Below are positions 17,097 through 26,760 of a DNA stretch of 64,000 nucleotides, in pieces (within the stretch, counting starts at the first letter, position 1; each line of letters starts with the position of its first letter). This DNA comes from Phytoamicus setariae (GTDB lineage Bacteria; Pseudomonadota; Alphaproteobacteria; Rhizobiales; Rhizobiaceae). Location of the stretch: positions 1 through 64,000 of the forward strand of contig NZ_JAEQNC010000015.1 of the NCBI RefSeq assembly GCF_016722925.1, read 5' to 3'. The notes under the pieces were generated by a model, which saw only the letters and a program-made list of their open reading frames with translations, ran no database searches and was not told the origin of the DNA. Both the position numbers and the translations under genes were made by a program.

Positions 17097-17718
17097 AGAT
17101 CTTGACCGCAAACAGCGAGAAGACGCCGGCAAATGTATAGTCGATGCCGCGCAGGACTTTCCGGTTTCGCTGCAGCCAGCTCGACAGCTTTTGTGCCGTG
17201 AGCACGATGGCCAGATTGACAGGCGTGCCGATCAGGATGGAAAACAGACCGAGGAAAATCAGTTTGCCGGTCACATGCGGATCGTTGGCGTTGATGAACT
17301 GCGGCAGGAAGGTCATGAAGAAGATGATGACCTTGGGGTTGAGCAGATTGGTGAGAAAGCCGGAGACGAAATTCTTCCTGCCGCTGTTGGCAGGGCCTTC
17401 AGCGCGCTTGACCGAAAGGCTGGAACCGTGCCGGATCGCCTGCACCGCCAGCCAGACAAGGTAGCCCGCCCCGCCGGTCTTCAGGATCAGGAAGGCCGTC
17501 GGGGAGGCGACGATCAGCGCCGATATGCCGAAGGCGACGAGGAAAGTATGGACCACAATTCCGCATGTCGTCCCGAGCACCACCATGGCACCGCCGAGTT
17601 TTCCGTCGGTGACGGCGCGGCTGATCGACAGTGTCATGTCGGGTCCGGGCGTGATGGCCAGGAGCGAAGTCGCGATCGCAAAGGCGACGAGCGTGGCGAG
17701 ATCGGGCAGGAATTCCAT
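17077..17718 (-). CDS. LysE/RhtB family amino-acid exporter
   Basis: A 213-residue inner-membrane exporter with about six hydrophobic segments. The family hallmark AITPGPDMTLSISRAV is near residue 20, and NLLNPKVIIFFMTFLPQF is near 115. It would export amino acids or homoserine lactone-like compounds; the substrate is not predictable. The start at 17718 gives the family N-terminus; the upstream frame overlaps the SDR gene. Only five bases separate it from the SDR stop, so the two form a leftward operon. Confidence 0.92.
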   Translation of the reverse strand: MEFLPDLATLVAFAIATSLLAITPGPDMTLSISRAVTDGKLGGAMVVLGTTCGIVVHTFLVAFGISALIVASPTAFLILKTGGAGYLVWLAVQAIRHGSSLSVKRAEGPANSGRKNFVSGFLTNLLNPKVIIFFMTFLPQFINANDPHVTGKLIFLGLFSILIGTPVNLAIVLTAQKLSSWLQRNRKVLRGIDYTFAGVFSLFAVKIFMTQSR

Positions 17719-17723
17719 TGCTG

Positions 17724-18593
17724 CTATGCCTTGTTGTCTTGGAGGAATGCCTTGAAGGCTTCGGTGTAGTCCGGATGCCAGCGGCTCAGCGGCGGGCGGT
17801 TGTCGATGATATCGTGGGCTGCCCATTCGATGCGCTTTTCGTCAAGCGTTCGCGGCACATCATTGTCGGGGCAAAGTATGTAAAAGTCCTCGTTAGCCAG
17901 CGATTCCATCATGAAATCGACCGTCTGCTCCGGTGTCCAGGCCGCTTCAGGCTTGTCCGTCCGTCCATGCGCTGTGAGCCCGGTAAACACGAAACCCGGG
18001 ATCAGCAGATGCGCAGAAACGGCCGAATTCGGCGTGTTGCGCAACTCGTGCTGCAACGCCTCCGTAAAAGCCTTCACGCCAGCTTTGGCCGTGTTATAGG
18101 CCGGATCGCCCGGTGGGGTGGTGATGCCCTGTTTGGAGCCGGTGTTGATGATCAGGCTGCGCTCGCCATGCGCCAGCATCAATGGCGCAAAGACCCGGCT
18201 GCCATGGATGACGCCCCACAGATTGACCGCGAATACCTTTTCCCAATTGTCGAGCGGACCGAAAAGCGCGCTGCCGGGCTGTATGCCGGCATTGTTCATC
18301 ACAACATGGATGTTGCCGAAGCGCGATTTCGCATCCTCGGAGAGCACCTCGATATCGGCAAGGAATGCGACGTCGGTGGGGATCGCGGCAACTGCATCCT
18401 TGCCGCGCGGCGCGACGGCAATGACATCATGTGCAGCTTCGGAAAGTCTGTCGCTGCCTAGGTCGGCGAGCACGACGTTAAGACCGAGCGCTGCGAAAGA
18501 TTTCGCGGCAGCCAGCCCGATACCCGAAGCTGCGCCGGTGATGACGGCCGTGTTGCCGGACTGGAAAACGGGATGAAGCAGGGTGTCAGGCAT
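17724..18593 (-). CDS. Short-chain dehydrogenase/reductase (SDR)
   Basis: A 289-residue classical SDR. The cofactor motif GAASGIG lies near residue 20, the NNAG motif near 95, the catalytic Ser in INTGSKQG, and Tyr-x-x-x-Lys as YNTAK. The acidic residue after beta-2 (VVLADLGSDR) suggests NAD preference. The substrate is unknown. The start at 18593 is preferred over 18608 because GGAA lies at suitable distance upstream of it. It leads the SDR-LysE operon, divergent from argG. Confidence 0.88.
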   Translation of the reverse strand: MPDTLLHPVFQSGNTAVITGAASGIGLAAAKSFAALGLNVVLADLGSDRLSEAAHDVIAVAPRGKDAVAAIPTDVAFLADIEVLSEDAKSRFGNIHVVMNNAGIQPGSALFGPLDNWEKVFAVNLWGVIHGSRVFAPLMLAHGERSLIINTGSKQGITTPPGDPAYNTAKAGVKAFTEALQHELRNTPNSAVSAHLLIPGFVFTGLTAHGRTDKPEAAWTPEQTVDFMMESLANEDFYILCPDNDVPRTLDEKRIEWAAHDIIDNRPPLSRWHPDYTEAFKAFLQDNKA

Positions 18594-18792
18594 GGGCGTT
18601 TCCAGCATTTTGGGTGGCAAGGTACGATCATAGTTTTTACCGCGAATCCGAAACTTGGCAACTGGGCAATACGACCTGCGGGACTGCTCGGCTGATCGAT
18701 TGGCGATTCCTCGCGCGCGACAACACTTGCAACTCCCGCCAATAAGGCTAAAAGACCGGCAATCCCATCGTTTCAAGTGACGGAAGATTGCC

Positions 18793-20016
18793 ATGGCGCT
18801 CCCCAAAGACGTGAAGAAAGTCGTGCTGGCCTATTCGGGCGGCCTCGATACCTCGATTATCCTGAAATGGCTGCAGACGGAACTCGGTGCTGAAGTCGTG
18901 ACCTTCACCGCCGATCTCGGTCAGGGCGAGGAACTGGAGCCGGCACGCAAGAAGGCCGAGATGCTCGGTATCAAGGAAATCTTCATCGAGGACGTCCGCG
19001 AGGAATTCGTCCGCGATTTCGTCTTCCCGATGTTCCGCGCCAATGCCGTCTATGAAGGCGTCTACCTGCTCGGCACCTCGATCGCCCGTCCGCTGATCTC
19101 CAAGCACCTCGTCGAAATCGCCAGGAAGACCGGCGCCGACGCCATCGCGCATGGCGCGACCGGCAAGGGCAACGACCAGGTCCGTTTCGAGCTTTCGGCC
19201 TATGCGCTGAACCCTGATATCAAGATCATCGCACCGTGGCGCGACTGGACCTTCAAGAGCCGGACAGACCTGCTTGCCTTTGCCGAGCAGCACCAGATCC
19301 CGGTTGCCAAGGACAAGAAGGGCGAGGCGCCGTTCTCGGTCGACGCCAACCTGCTGCACTCCTCTTCGGAAGGCAAGGTTCTGGAAGATCCTGCGGTCGA
19401 AGCACCCGAATACGTGCACATGCGCACCATTTCGCCGGAAGCCGCGCCCGACAAGGCGACGATCATCAAGATCGGCTTCGAGAAGGGTGATGCAGTTTCG
19501 ATCAATGGCGTGCGTCTTTCGCCTGCGACCCTGCTTGCCAAGCTCAACGACTATGGCCGCGACAACGGCATCGGCCGTCTGGATCTGGTCGAGAACCGTT
19601 TCGTCGGCATGAAGTCGCGCGGCGTCTACGAGACGCCCGGCGGTACGATTCTGCTTTCGGCGCATCGTGCGATTGAATCGATCACGCTCGACCGGGGTGC
19701 TGCCCACCTCAAGGACGACCTGATGCCGCGCTATGCGGAACTGATCTACTACGGCTTCTGGTTCTCGCCGGAGCGCGAAATGCTGCAGGCGGCAATCGAC
19801 CTCAGCCAGCGCCATGTCGAAGGCGAAGTCACGCTCAAGCTCTACAAGGGCAACGTGATGGTGATCGGCCGCGAGAGCGACAAGTCACTCTATTCCGACA
19901 AGCTGGTCACCTTCGAGGACGACCAGGGCGCCTATGACCAGAAGGATGCGGCCGGCTTCATCAAGCTCAACGCGCTGCGGCTGCGCACCCTAGGCAAGCG
20001 CAATCTCAAGGGCTGA
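18793..20016 (+). CDS. argG: Argininosuccinate synthase
   Basis: A 407-residue enzyme that condenses citrulline and aspartate, using ATP, in arginine synthesis. The N-type ATP pyrophosphatase P-loop AYSGGLDTS is near residues 14-22. [13 protein letters not shown] and GVYETPGGT are the citrulline/aspartate-binding segments. Length and motifs are normal. A strong terminator follows at 20065. argJ, another arginine gene, is 15 kb away in the window and not linked. Confidence 0.97.
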   Translation: MALPKDVKKVVLAYSGGLDTSIILKWLQTELGAEVVTFTADLGQGEELEPARKKAEMLGIKEIFIEDVREEFVRDFVFPMFRANAVYEGVYLLGTSIARPLISKHLVEIARKTGADAIAHGATGKGNDQVRFELSAYALNPDIKIIAPWRDWTFKSRTDLLAFAEQHQIPVAKDKKGEAPFSVDANLLHSSSEGKVLEDPAVEAPEYVHMRTISPEAAPDKATIIKIGFEKGDAVSINGVRLSPATLLAKLNDYGRDNGIGRLDLVENRFVGMKSRGVYETPGGTILLSAHRAIESITLDRGAAHLKDDLMPRYAELIYYGFWFSPEREMLQAAIDLSQRHVEGEVTLKLYKGNVMVIGRESDKSLYSDKLVTFEDDQGAYDQKDAAGFIKLNALRLRTLGKRNLKG

Positions 20017-20059
20017 GGCCGTTTGCGGTCCACTGATGCGGATCGCGGGTACTTATCAT

Positions 20060-21316
20060 TCAGGCGGCGGCGGACATTTCCGCCGCCGTTTTGTATTCTT
20101 CGACCAGCTTGTCGGCGTCCAGCAGCGGGTGAGCTCGGATCGCAGCCCGATAGACGAGAAAGCTGATTATGCTGACGAGGCCGAAAGACGGGATCACGGT
20201 GGCCATGGCCAGTACCGGCGTGCCGATGGCCGCACAGATCAGCCCGCCGACCAGACCCGAACCCATCTGCACGAAGCCCATCAGCGCTGACGCGGTGCCC
20301 GCGATATGCGGGAAGGGGGCGATGGCTGCCGTCATCATCGAGGGGGTGATGAAAGCGATGCCGAAGGCAAAGACCGCCACCGGCACCATGACCGACAGGA
20401 AGCCGAGCGGCAGAAGAGCGATCGACAGCGCCACGGCGGCCGATCCGATACCGATCAGCGTCAGGCCCGGTACGATCAGCTGGCTTGCGGTGAAGCGAGC
20501 AAGCAACAGGCGTACGGCGACGGAGCCGGCGAAATACATCCCGGACTGCATCAGCATGCCGATACCGAACTGCAACGGCGTGAGGCCGACGCGGTCGATC
20601 AGGATGAAGGGCAGGATGGCTGCGAGCGTGTAGAGCACGCCCACCGCGCCGGCGATCACCAGCGTTGCCGAGACGAAGCGGCTATCGGTCAGAACTTCCT
20701 TGTAGGCGGCCGTCAGCGGGCCGATCCTGGCCTTGCTGCGATCCGGCACGGAGGTTTCTTCCAGAAAGACATAAGCGATCAGACAGGCAGTGGCCGAAAA
20801 GCCCAGCATGACGAAGAAGATCGATCGCCAGCCCGCCAGCCCGAGCGCGATGCTGCCGATCGTCGGCGCGAGGGCGGGGCCGACCGCGAGCATCATGCCG
20901 ATCAGGTTCATGATCGAGGCCGCCTTGTCGCCGGTAAACTGGTCGCGGACGATAGCGCGAGACACCGTCATGCCGGCCGCGGCGCCGATTCCCTGAATCA
21001 ACCGTCCGGCGAGCAGCACATGCACCGTCGGCGCAAAGGCCGACATCAGGCTGCCGATCAGATAGATGGCCATGAAAGCCATGGTGACGGGCTTGCGGCC
21101 GAAGGCATCGGATAGCGAACCGGCGATGAGCTGCGAAATGGCAAAGCCGCCGAAATAGAGCGACAGAGTCAGCTTGATCATCCCATCGGTGGTTCCGAAT
21201 GCGCTGACGAGTTCCGGCATGGCAGGCGTATAGAGCGCCATCGAGATCGGTCCGAGCGCTACCAGAAAGGCACCGATAATGCTGGTGCGGGCTTCACTCA
21301 TGCGGGCAGCGGTCAT
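20060..21316 (-). CDS. Bcr/CflA family multidrug efflux MFS transporter
   Basis: A 418-residue transporter with twelve predicted membrane segments. The Bcr/CflA features are YTPAMPELVSAF in the first periplasmic loop, SDAFGRKPV in the loop between helices 2 and 3, and GRLIQGIGAAAGMTVSRAIVRD in helices 4-5. It exports drugs or metabolites by proton antiport. Its start overlaps the MarR gene stop (ATGA at 21313-21316), so regulator and pump are one operon. The alanine-rich C-terminus (AAEMSAAA) is encoded by the argG terminator stem. Confidence 0.92.
   Translation of the reverse strand: MTAARMSEARTSIIGAFLVALGPISMALYTPAMPELVSAFGTTDGMIKLTLSLYFGGFAISQLIAGSLSDAFGRKPVTMAFMAIYLIGSLMSAFAPTVHVLLAGRLIQGIGAAAGMTVSRAIVRDQFTGDKAASIMNLIGMMLAVGPALAPTIGSIALGLAGWRSIFFVMLGFSATACLIAYVFLEETSVPDRSKARIGPLTAAYKEVLTDSRFVSATLVIAGAVGVLYTLAAILPFILIDRVGLTPLQFGIGMLMQSGMYFAGSVAVRLLLARFTASQLIVPGLTLIGIGSAAVALSIALLPLGFLSVMVPVAVFAFGIAFITPSMMTAAIAPFPHIAGTASALMGFVQMGSGLVGGLICAAIGTPVLAMATVIPSFGLVSIISFLVYRAAIRAHPLLDADKLVEEYKTAAEMSAAA
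20065..20092 (+). terminator. argG terminator embedded in the 3' end of the convergent pump gene
   Basis: CGGCGGCGGA and TCCGCCGCCG form a perfect 10-bp stem with a CATT loop, followed by four T residues on the plus strand. It lies inside the last codons of the leftward MFS gene, whose poly-Ala tail it encodes. Confidence 0.88.
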
Positions 21317-21801
21317 ATCGAGACGGTCTCGCCACCAGCATGCGGCTGCGGTTTGTCGGACAGCAGGGAATGGAGGTTACCACGCACGGTTTTCATTGCG
21401 CTGAAGAAGATATCGCGCGCCTGTTCATCAAGGCCGGATTGGATCTCCTCGTAGAGTGCTGCGGATTGTTCGCGCACGGCGACGATCAACCTGTCGGCAG
21501 CTTCCGTCGTCGTGACGTTCTTGGCGCGACGGTCCTTCGGATCCGGGTTTCTTTCAACGAGGCCAAGCTTCTCCAGCTTGTCAAGATAGGCGCAGACGGT
21601 CATCGGCTCGACGCCCATGCGTTCTGCAATCACGTTCTGCCGGGAGCCTTCGGCGGCTGCCACATAAACGAGGGCACGAGCCTCAGCTGGCGTGACGTCC
21701 AGTCCGACGGCGGCGATGCGCCGTTCGAGCGCGGTGCGCAGCAGCCTGGATGTCTCGGTAAAAACGAAGCCGAAGGAATCTGGATTGGCTTTGGATGGCA
21801 T
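21313..21801 (-). CDS. MarR family transcriptional regulator
   Basis: A 162-residue winged-helix regulator. The central domain has TPAEARALVYVAAAEGSRQNVIAERMGVEPM (helix-turn-helix, split here by its wing) and LEKLGLVERNPDPKDRRAKNV, the typical wing with Asp-Arg-Arg. It probably represses itself and the coupled Bcr/CflA pump, and is released by a drug or metabolite. The ATG at 21801 was chosen; a TTG at 21816 would add five residues and lies against the candidate operator. Confidence 0.9.
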   Translation of the reverse strand: MPSKANPDSFGFVFTETSRLLRTALERRIAAVGLDVTPAEARALVYVAAAEGSRQNVIAERMGVEPMTVCAYLDKLEKLGLVERNPDPKDRRAKNVTTTEAADRLIVAVREQSAALYEEIQSGLDEQARDIFFSAMKTVRGNLHSLLSDKPQPHAGGETVSI

Positions 21802-21817
21802 TTTGGTAGCGTCCAAT

Positions 21818-21840
21818 TATAATAAGCAATACTTATTATA
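21818..21840. promoter_or_regulatory. Candidate MarR operator, perfect 23-bp dyad
   Basis: TATAATAAG and CTTATTATA are perfect inverted arms around CAATA, 17 bp upstream of the MarR start. The arms contain TATAAT on each strand, so the site would overlap the -10 boxes of promoters in both directions (marR-pump leftward, M3 peptidase rightward). Dyads of this size and AT content next to the regulator gene are typical MarR targets. Confidence 0.65.
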
Positions 21841-21966
21841 TTGCATCTTATCTTTCAAGGTGAAACACGAGATAATTTTGCATGGGGACGCATGCGTGCC
21901 ATCGCAAAAGCGGCCCGAGTGTCCCTATATAGTCGTTTGATGCGATCTGATTTGCGAGGAAACACG

Positions 21967-24030
21967 ATGTCCGACACCCCGTCCCTGAACCCTCAGATAT
22001 TCTATTGGGACGGCGAACACGGATTGCCGCGCTTTGATGCGGTCCTTGACAGCGACTTCAGGCCAGCTTTCGACGCGGCGATTGCCGCGCATGAAAAAGA
22101 GATCGACCAGATCGCTGACAATGGCCAGCCGGCGACATTTGCCAACACGATCGTTGCTCTGGAGATTGCTGGCGACGAATTGTCCCGCGTCTCCTCGCTG
22201 TTCTGGAACAAGGCCGGCGCCGACACCAACGACGCGATCCAGAGCTTGGAGCGCGAGATCTCGCCGGTCATGTCGCGGCATTATTCGAAGATCGGCCAGA
22301 ACGAGGCGCTGTTCAGGCGCATCGATGCGCTGTGGGAAGCAAAGGATACACTTGGGCTGACGCTTGAGGAAACCCGGGTGCTCGAGCGCCACTGGAAGGG
22401 CTTCGTCAAGTCGGGTGCGAAACTGCCGAAGGAGCAGCAGACGCGACTGGCCGCGATCAACGAACGGCTTGCGAGCCTTGGGGCCAATTTCGGCCAGAAT
22501 GTTCTTGCGGATGAAAAGAGCTGGGCGCTTTACCTGACCAGCGAAGACGAACTGGCCGGTCTGCCGGATTTCCTGCGCGATGCGATGGCAGGCGCAGCCG
22601 CCAACAGGGGCGAGAAGGGTAAATTTGCGGTGACGCTGTCGCGCTCGATCATCGAGCCGTTCCTGACATTTTCCGAAAACCGGGCGTTGCGCGAAGAGGC
22701 GTTCAGGGCCTGGACGGCGCGCGGCGAAAATGATGGCCCGACCGATAACCGCAGCATCGTCGCCGAGACCCTCGCCCTTCGCGACGAGAAGGCCAAACTC
22801 CTTGGTTACGTCAACTACGCGGCGCTGAAACTCGACAATACCATGGCGAAGACCGCCGAACATGTCGACGACCTGTTGATGAAAGTGTGGGAGAAAGCGC
22901 GGGTGCGCGCCGAAGAGGAAGAGGCCGATCTTGCGGTGCTGATTGCCGAAGAGGGCAAGAACCATGCGGTGGCGCCTTGGGACTGGCGCCACTATGCCGA
23001 GAAGCTGCGCGCGCAGAAATACAATTTCTCCGAAGGCGAGCTCAAGCCCTACCTGCAGCTTGAGAAGATTATCGACGCCTGCTTCGCCGTCGCCGCGCGG
23101 CTCTTTGCCATCAAGGCGATACAACGCAGTGACATTGCCGGTTATCATGCCGATGTGCGGGTTTTCGAGATCCGCGATCTCAATGACAACCTGATCGCTC
23201 TGTTCCTCGGCGATTATTTTGCGCGCCCTTCCAAGCGGTCCGGTGCCTGGATGAGCTCGTTCCAGAGCCAGCACAAGCTGACGCTGAAGAACGGCACCAA
23301 GGGCGAAATGCCGATCATCTACAATGTCTGCAATTTCGCCAAGCCAGCGGAGGGCAAGCCGGCATTGCTGTCGCTCGATGACGCCCGCACGCTTTTCCAC
23401 GAGTTCGGGCACGCGCTGCACGGCATGTTGTCGAACGTGACATATCCATCGGTTTCGGGAACCGGCGTGTCGCGGGATTTCGTCGAATTGCCCTCGCAAC
23501 TCTACGAACATTGGCTGACGATTCCGGACGTGCTCAAGGAGTTCGCCTTGCATTTCGAGACCGGCGAACCGATGCCGGAAGCTTTGCTCGACAAGGTGCT
23601 GGCGGCGCGCACCTTCAATTCCGGTTTTGCCACGGTGGAATTCACCTCGTCGGCGCTGGTTGACATGGCCTTCCACACCCGGCCGCCGACTGCGGAACCG
23701 ATGGATGTCGAGCGCGAGGTGCTTGCGAGCATCGGAATGCCATCCTCGATCGTCATGCGCCATCGTACCCCGCATTTCAGCCACGTCTTTTCCGGCGATG
23801 GCTATTCGGCGGGATATTATTCCTACATGTGGTCGGAAGTGCTGGATGCCGATGCCTTCGATGCCTTCATGGAAACGGGTGACGCTTTTAACCCGGAAAC
23901 AGCAAGGAAGCTCAAGGACTGCATTTATTCCGCTGGCGGCTCGGTCGATCCCGAGGATGCCTATAAGGCCTTCCGCGGAAAACTGCCGAGCCCGGACGCG
24001 ATGCTGAGGAAAAAGGGCCTGGCGGCCTGA
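21967..24030 (+). CDS. M3 family metallopeptidase (oligopeptidase A / Dcp type)
   Basis: A 687-residue cytoplasmic zinc peptidase. The M3 active site LFHEFGHALHG places HEFGH at residues 478-482, and the third ligand Glu lies about 25 residues later in VELPSQLYEHW. The N-terminal half is the helical channel domain of the thimet-oligopeptidase fold. It cleaves short peptides, including signal-peptide remnants. The ATG at 21967 (MSDTPSLNP) follows GAGGAAAC; a frame upstream to 21841 would run through the promoter region. It may be influenced by the MarR-type dyad at 21818. Confidence 0.94.
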   Translation: MSDTPSLNPQIFYWDGEHGLPRFDAVLDSDFRPAFDAAIAAHEKEIDQIADNGQPATFANTIVALEIAGDELSRVSSLFWNKAGADTNDAIQSLEREISPVMSRHYSKIGQNEALFRRIDALWEAKDTLGLTLEETRVLERHWKGFVKSGAKLPKEQQTRLAAINERLASLGANFGQNVLADEKSWALYLTSEDELAGLPDFLRDAMAGAAANRGEKGKFAVTLSRSIIEPFLTFSENRALREEAFRAWTARGENDGPTDNRSIVAETLALRDEKAKLLGYVNYAALKLDNTMAKTAEHVDDLLMKVWEKARVRAEEEEADLAVLIAEEGKNHAVAPWDWRHYAEKLRAQKYNFSEGELKPYLQLEKIIDACFAVAARLFAIKAIQRSDIAGYHADVRVFEIRDLNDNLIALFLGDYFARPSKRSGAWMSSFQSQHKLTLKNGTKGEMPIIYNVCNFAKPAEGKPALLSLDDARTLFHEFGHALHGMLSNVTYPSVSGTGVSRDFVELPSQLYEHWLTIPDVLKEFALHFETGEPMPEALLDKVLAARTFNSGFATVEFTSSALVDMAFHTRPPTAEPMDVEREVLASIGMPSSIVMRHRTPHFSHVFSGDGYSAGYYSYMWSEVLDADAFDAFMETGDAFNPETARKLKDCIYSAGGSVDPEDAYKAFRGKLPSPDAMLRKKGLAA

Positions 24031-24173
24031 GGGGTGGCAGCCGCATGTCCGATCCGTTCGCGTCGTCATGGGAACTGACGGCGCAATGGCGGGAATGCCC
24101 TCCCGGTCATGGGTGAGTTCAAGGATTTCGTGGTATGCGTGATGGCGAGCAAGGATCTGTCCGGAAGAGCAAT

Positions 24174-24590
24174 ATGCCTGTCATCCTGAGGATCGGTTTG
24201 GCTGCCATCCTGCTCGTTCCGGGTCTGATCGGATTGGCGGGCTTTTGCTTCCTGCTCTCGGAGTGGGTGGATCAAGGGTTCGGGTTTGCATCCGACCGCT
24301 GGTTGATGGCTCTTTTCGTAATTGCCGCGCTCTGTGCGGTGTCGTTTTCGGTTTTGACCGTCGGAATAATCCTGCGCTTCGCCCGTTGGAAAAAGGCTGC
24401 GAAGGCAAGCTTGGTGCTGTCGGTCATCGCCGTTTTGACGATCGTTCTGGGCTACCAGATGCTGCTGGACGCCTTGGGACCTGACGATGCGGAAGGCCCG
24501 ACAATGGCATTCATCGCATCTGCCGCGGCGTTGATATTGATCGCTGCGCCGCCGTTTCTTCATTGGTTCAGGCATGTCGAGATCAAGTAA
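24174..24590 (+). CDS. Hypothetical membrane protein, four predicted helices
   Basis: A 138-residue hydrophobic protein with four segments: about 5-28, 42-65, 75-98 and 108-128. A charged loop RFARWKK lies between the second and third, and GPDDAEGP between the third and fourth. I recognise no family. The start at 24174 follows GGAAGAG and places the first helix at the N-terminus; an ATG at 24135 would add 13 polar residues. It lies between the M3 peptidase and typA on the same strand, with gaps over 130 bp on each side, so it may be transcribed alone. Confidence 0.6.
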   Translation: MPVILRIGLAAILLVPGLIGLAGFCFLLSEWVDQGFGFASDRWLMALFVIAALCAVSFSVLTVGIILRFARWKKAAKASLVLSVIAVLTIVLGYQMLLDALGPDDAEGPTMAFIASAAALILIAAPPFLHWFRHVEIK

Positions 24591-24726
24591 ATCGGCCGCA
24601 AAATGAGGCTGTTCGGCACTTTGTCGTCGTTTTCTCTTTCGCAATCGCAAAAAAGCAGGTAAGAGGCCGCCAAACGAATTGGGCGCCGCCTGCCATTGCC
24701 GCGCCAAGAGCTCAGAGATTCAAAAC

Positions 24727-26559
24727 ATGAAAATGCGAAATATTGCAATTATCGCACACGTTGACCATGGGAAAACGACACTGGTCGACGAACTGCTGAA
24801 ACAGTCGGGTTCTTTCCGGGAAAACCAGCGCGTTGCCGAACGCATGATGGATTCCAACGAGATCGAAAAGGAACGCGGCATCACCATTCTCGCCAAGGCG
24901 ACTTCGGTGGAGTGGAAGGGTGTCCGCATCAACATCGTCGACACGCCCGGCCACGCCGACTTCGGCGGTGAAGTCGAGCGTATCCTGTCGATGGTGGACG
25001 GCGCGATCGTACTCGTCGACTCCTCGGAAGGCCCGATGCCGCAGACCAAGTTCGTGGTCGGCAAGGCGCTCAAGGTTGGCCTTCGCCCGATCGTAGCAAT
25101 CAACAAGATCGACCGTCCGGACGGCCGCCACGAAGAAGTCATCAACGAAGTCTTCGACCTGTTCGCCAATCTCGACGCGACAGATGAGCAGCTCGACTTC
25201 CCGATCCTCTACGGTTCGGGCCGCGATGGCTGGATGAACGTCAATCCGGAAGGTCCGAAGGAACAAGGTCTCGAGCCGCTGCTCGACCTCGTTCTGAAGC
25301 ACGTGCCCGAGCCGAGCGTCGGCGAGGAAGACGGCGCGTTCCGTATGATCGGCACCATCCTCGAAGCCAACCCATTCCTCGGTCGCATCATCACCGGCCG
25401 CATCCATTCCGGTTCGATCAAGCCGAACCAGGCCGTCAAGGTTCTGGGTCAGGACGGCAAGCTGATCGAAAACGGCCGTATTTCCAAGATTCTGGCTTTC
25501 CGCGGCATCGAGCGCACGGCTATCGAAGAAGCGCATGCTGGCGATATCGTCGCCATCGCCGGTCTTTCCAAGGGCACGGTCGCCGACACGTTCTGCGATC
25601 CGTCCGTGACCGAGCCGCTGGTTGCCCAGCCGATCGATCCGCCGACCGTCACCATGTCCTTCATCGTCAACGACAGCCCGCTTGCCGGCACCGAGGGCGA
25701 CAAGGTCACCAGCCGCGTTATCCGCGATCGTCTCTTCAAGGAAGCTGAAGGCAACGTTGCGCTGAAGATTGAAGAAGCCGAAGGCAAGGATTCGTTCTTC
25801 GTGTCCGGCCGCGGCGAACTCCAGCTCGCTGTTCTGATCGAAACCATGCGCCGCGAGGGCTTCGAACTGGCCGTTTCGCGTCCGCGCGTGGTCATGCACA
25901 AGGATGAGAACGGTACCCTGATGGAGCCGGTCGAGGAAGTCGTCATCGACGTCGATGAAGAGCATTCCGGCGTCGTCGTGCAGAAGATGTCCGAGCGCAA
26001 AGCCGAAATGGTCGAGCTTCGCCCCTCCGGCGGCAATCGCCTTCGCCTGCGGTTCTTTGCACCGACCCGTGGCCTTATCGGCTACCAGTCGGAACTGCTC
26101 ACCGACACCCGCGGCACCGCGATCATGAACCGCCTGTTCCACGATTATCAGCCCTTCAAGGGCGCAATCGGCGGACGCACCAATGGTGTTCTGCTTGCCA
26201 ACGGTTCGGGCGAAGCCGTCGCCTATGCAATGTTCAACCTGGAAGACCGTGGTCCGATGATCATCGAGCCGGGCGAGAAGGTCTATGCCGGCATGATCAT
26301 CGGCATCCACTCCCGCGACAACGACCTCGAAGTCAACGTGCTCAAGGGCAAGCAGCTGACCAACATCCGTGCCGCTGGCAAGGATGAGGCCGTCAAGCTC
26401 ACCCCGCCGATTCGCATGACGCTCGACCGCGCGCTGTCGTGGATCCAGGACGACGAACTGATGGAAGTCACGCCGAAGTCGATTCGCCTGCGCAAGATGT
26501 ATCTCGATCCGAACGAACGCAAGCGCCAGGACAAGCTGCGTACGGCCGGTGCGGCCTGA
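24727..26559 (+). CDS. typA: Translational GTPase BipA/TypA
   Basis: A 610-residue ribosome-binding GTPase. The G1 motif AHVDHGKTT is at residues 10-18, followed by switch GITILAKA, DTPGHADFGGEVER (G3) and NKIDRPD (G4). Then come EF-G-like domains II, III and V and the BipA-specific C-terminal domain (PIRMTLDRALSWIQDDELMEVTPKSIRLRK region). It supports ribosome assembly and growth under stress or cold. The ATG at 24727 gives the family start MKMRNIAII; the upstream frame has no homology. A strong terminator follows. Confidence 0.96.
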   Translation: MKMRNIAIIAHVDHGKTTLVDELLKQSGSFRENQRVAERMMDSNEIEKERGITILAKATSVEWKGVRINIVDTPGHADFGGEVERILSMVDGAIVLVDSSEGPMPQTKFVVGKALKVGLRPIVAINKIDRPDGRHEEVINEVFDLFANLDATDEQLDFPILYGSGRDGWMNVNPEGPKEQGLEPLLDLVLKHVPEPSVGEEDGAFRMIGTILEANPFLGRIITGRIHSGSIKPNQAVKVLGQDGKLIENGRISKILAFRGIERTAIEEAHAGDIVAIAGLSKGTVADTFCDPSVTEPLVAQPIDPPTVTMSFIVNDSPLAGTEGDKVTSRVIRDRLFKEAEGNVALKIEEAEGKDSFFVSGRGELQLAVLIETMRREGFELAVSRPRVVMHKDENGTLMEPVEEVVIDVDEEHSGVVVQKMSERKAEMVELRPSGGNRLRLRFFAPTRGLIGYQSELLTDTRGTAIMNRLFHDYQPFKGAIGGRTNGVLLANGSGEAVAYAMFNLEDRGPMIIEPGEKVYAGMIIGIHSRDNDLEVNVLKGKQLTNIRAAGKDEAVKLTPPIRMTLDRALSWIQDDELMEVTPKSIRLRKMYLDPNERKRQDKLRTAGAA

Positions 26560-26591
26560 TATTGCAAGCCTTTCAGGCACCTAAACTCAAG

Positions 26592-26618
26592 AACCCGGCT
26601 GGAAAGGCCGGGTTTTTT
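26592..26618 (+). terminator. typA terminator
   Basis: AACCCGGC and GCCGGGTT form an 8-bp stem with a seven-base loop, followed by a T-run (TTTTTT in all), 33 bp after the typA stop. Confidence 0.9.
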
Positions 26619-26760
26619 ATTTGGATGACGCTCGGCGCTGCTTGCGGCTACGGTTAAAATGGCGTTAACATTTTGCAAATCCTGCAAATGATGTGTGGGA
26701 AACTGCCTGAAGAGGGATGAGCCATCTTCCAGTTTCCGAGCGTACGGGTGAAATAGCGTT

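Noticed and set aside
21925-26580. Long minus-strand frames opposite the M3 peptidase and typA (714 and 622 codons)
   Set aside because: Both are mirror frames of highly biased codons in recognised genes.
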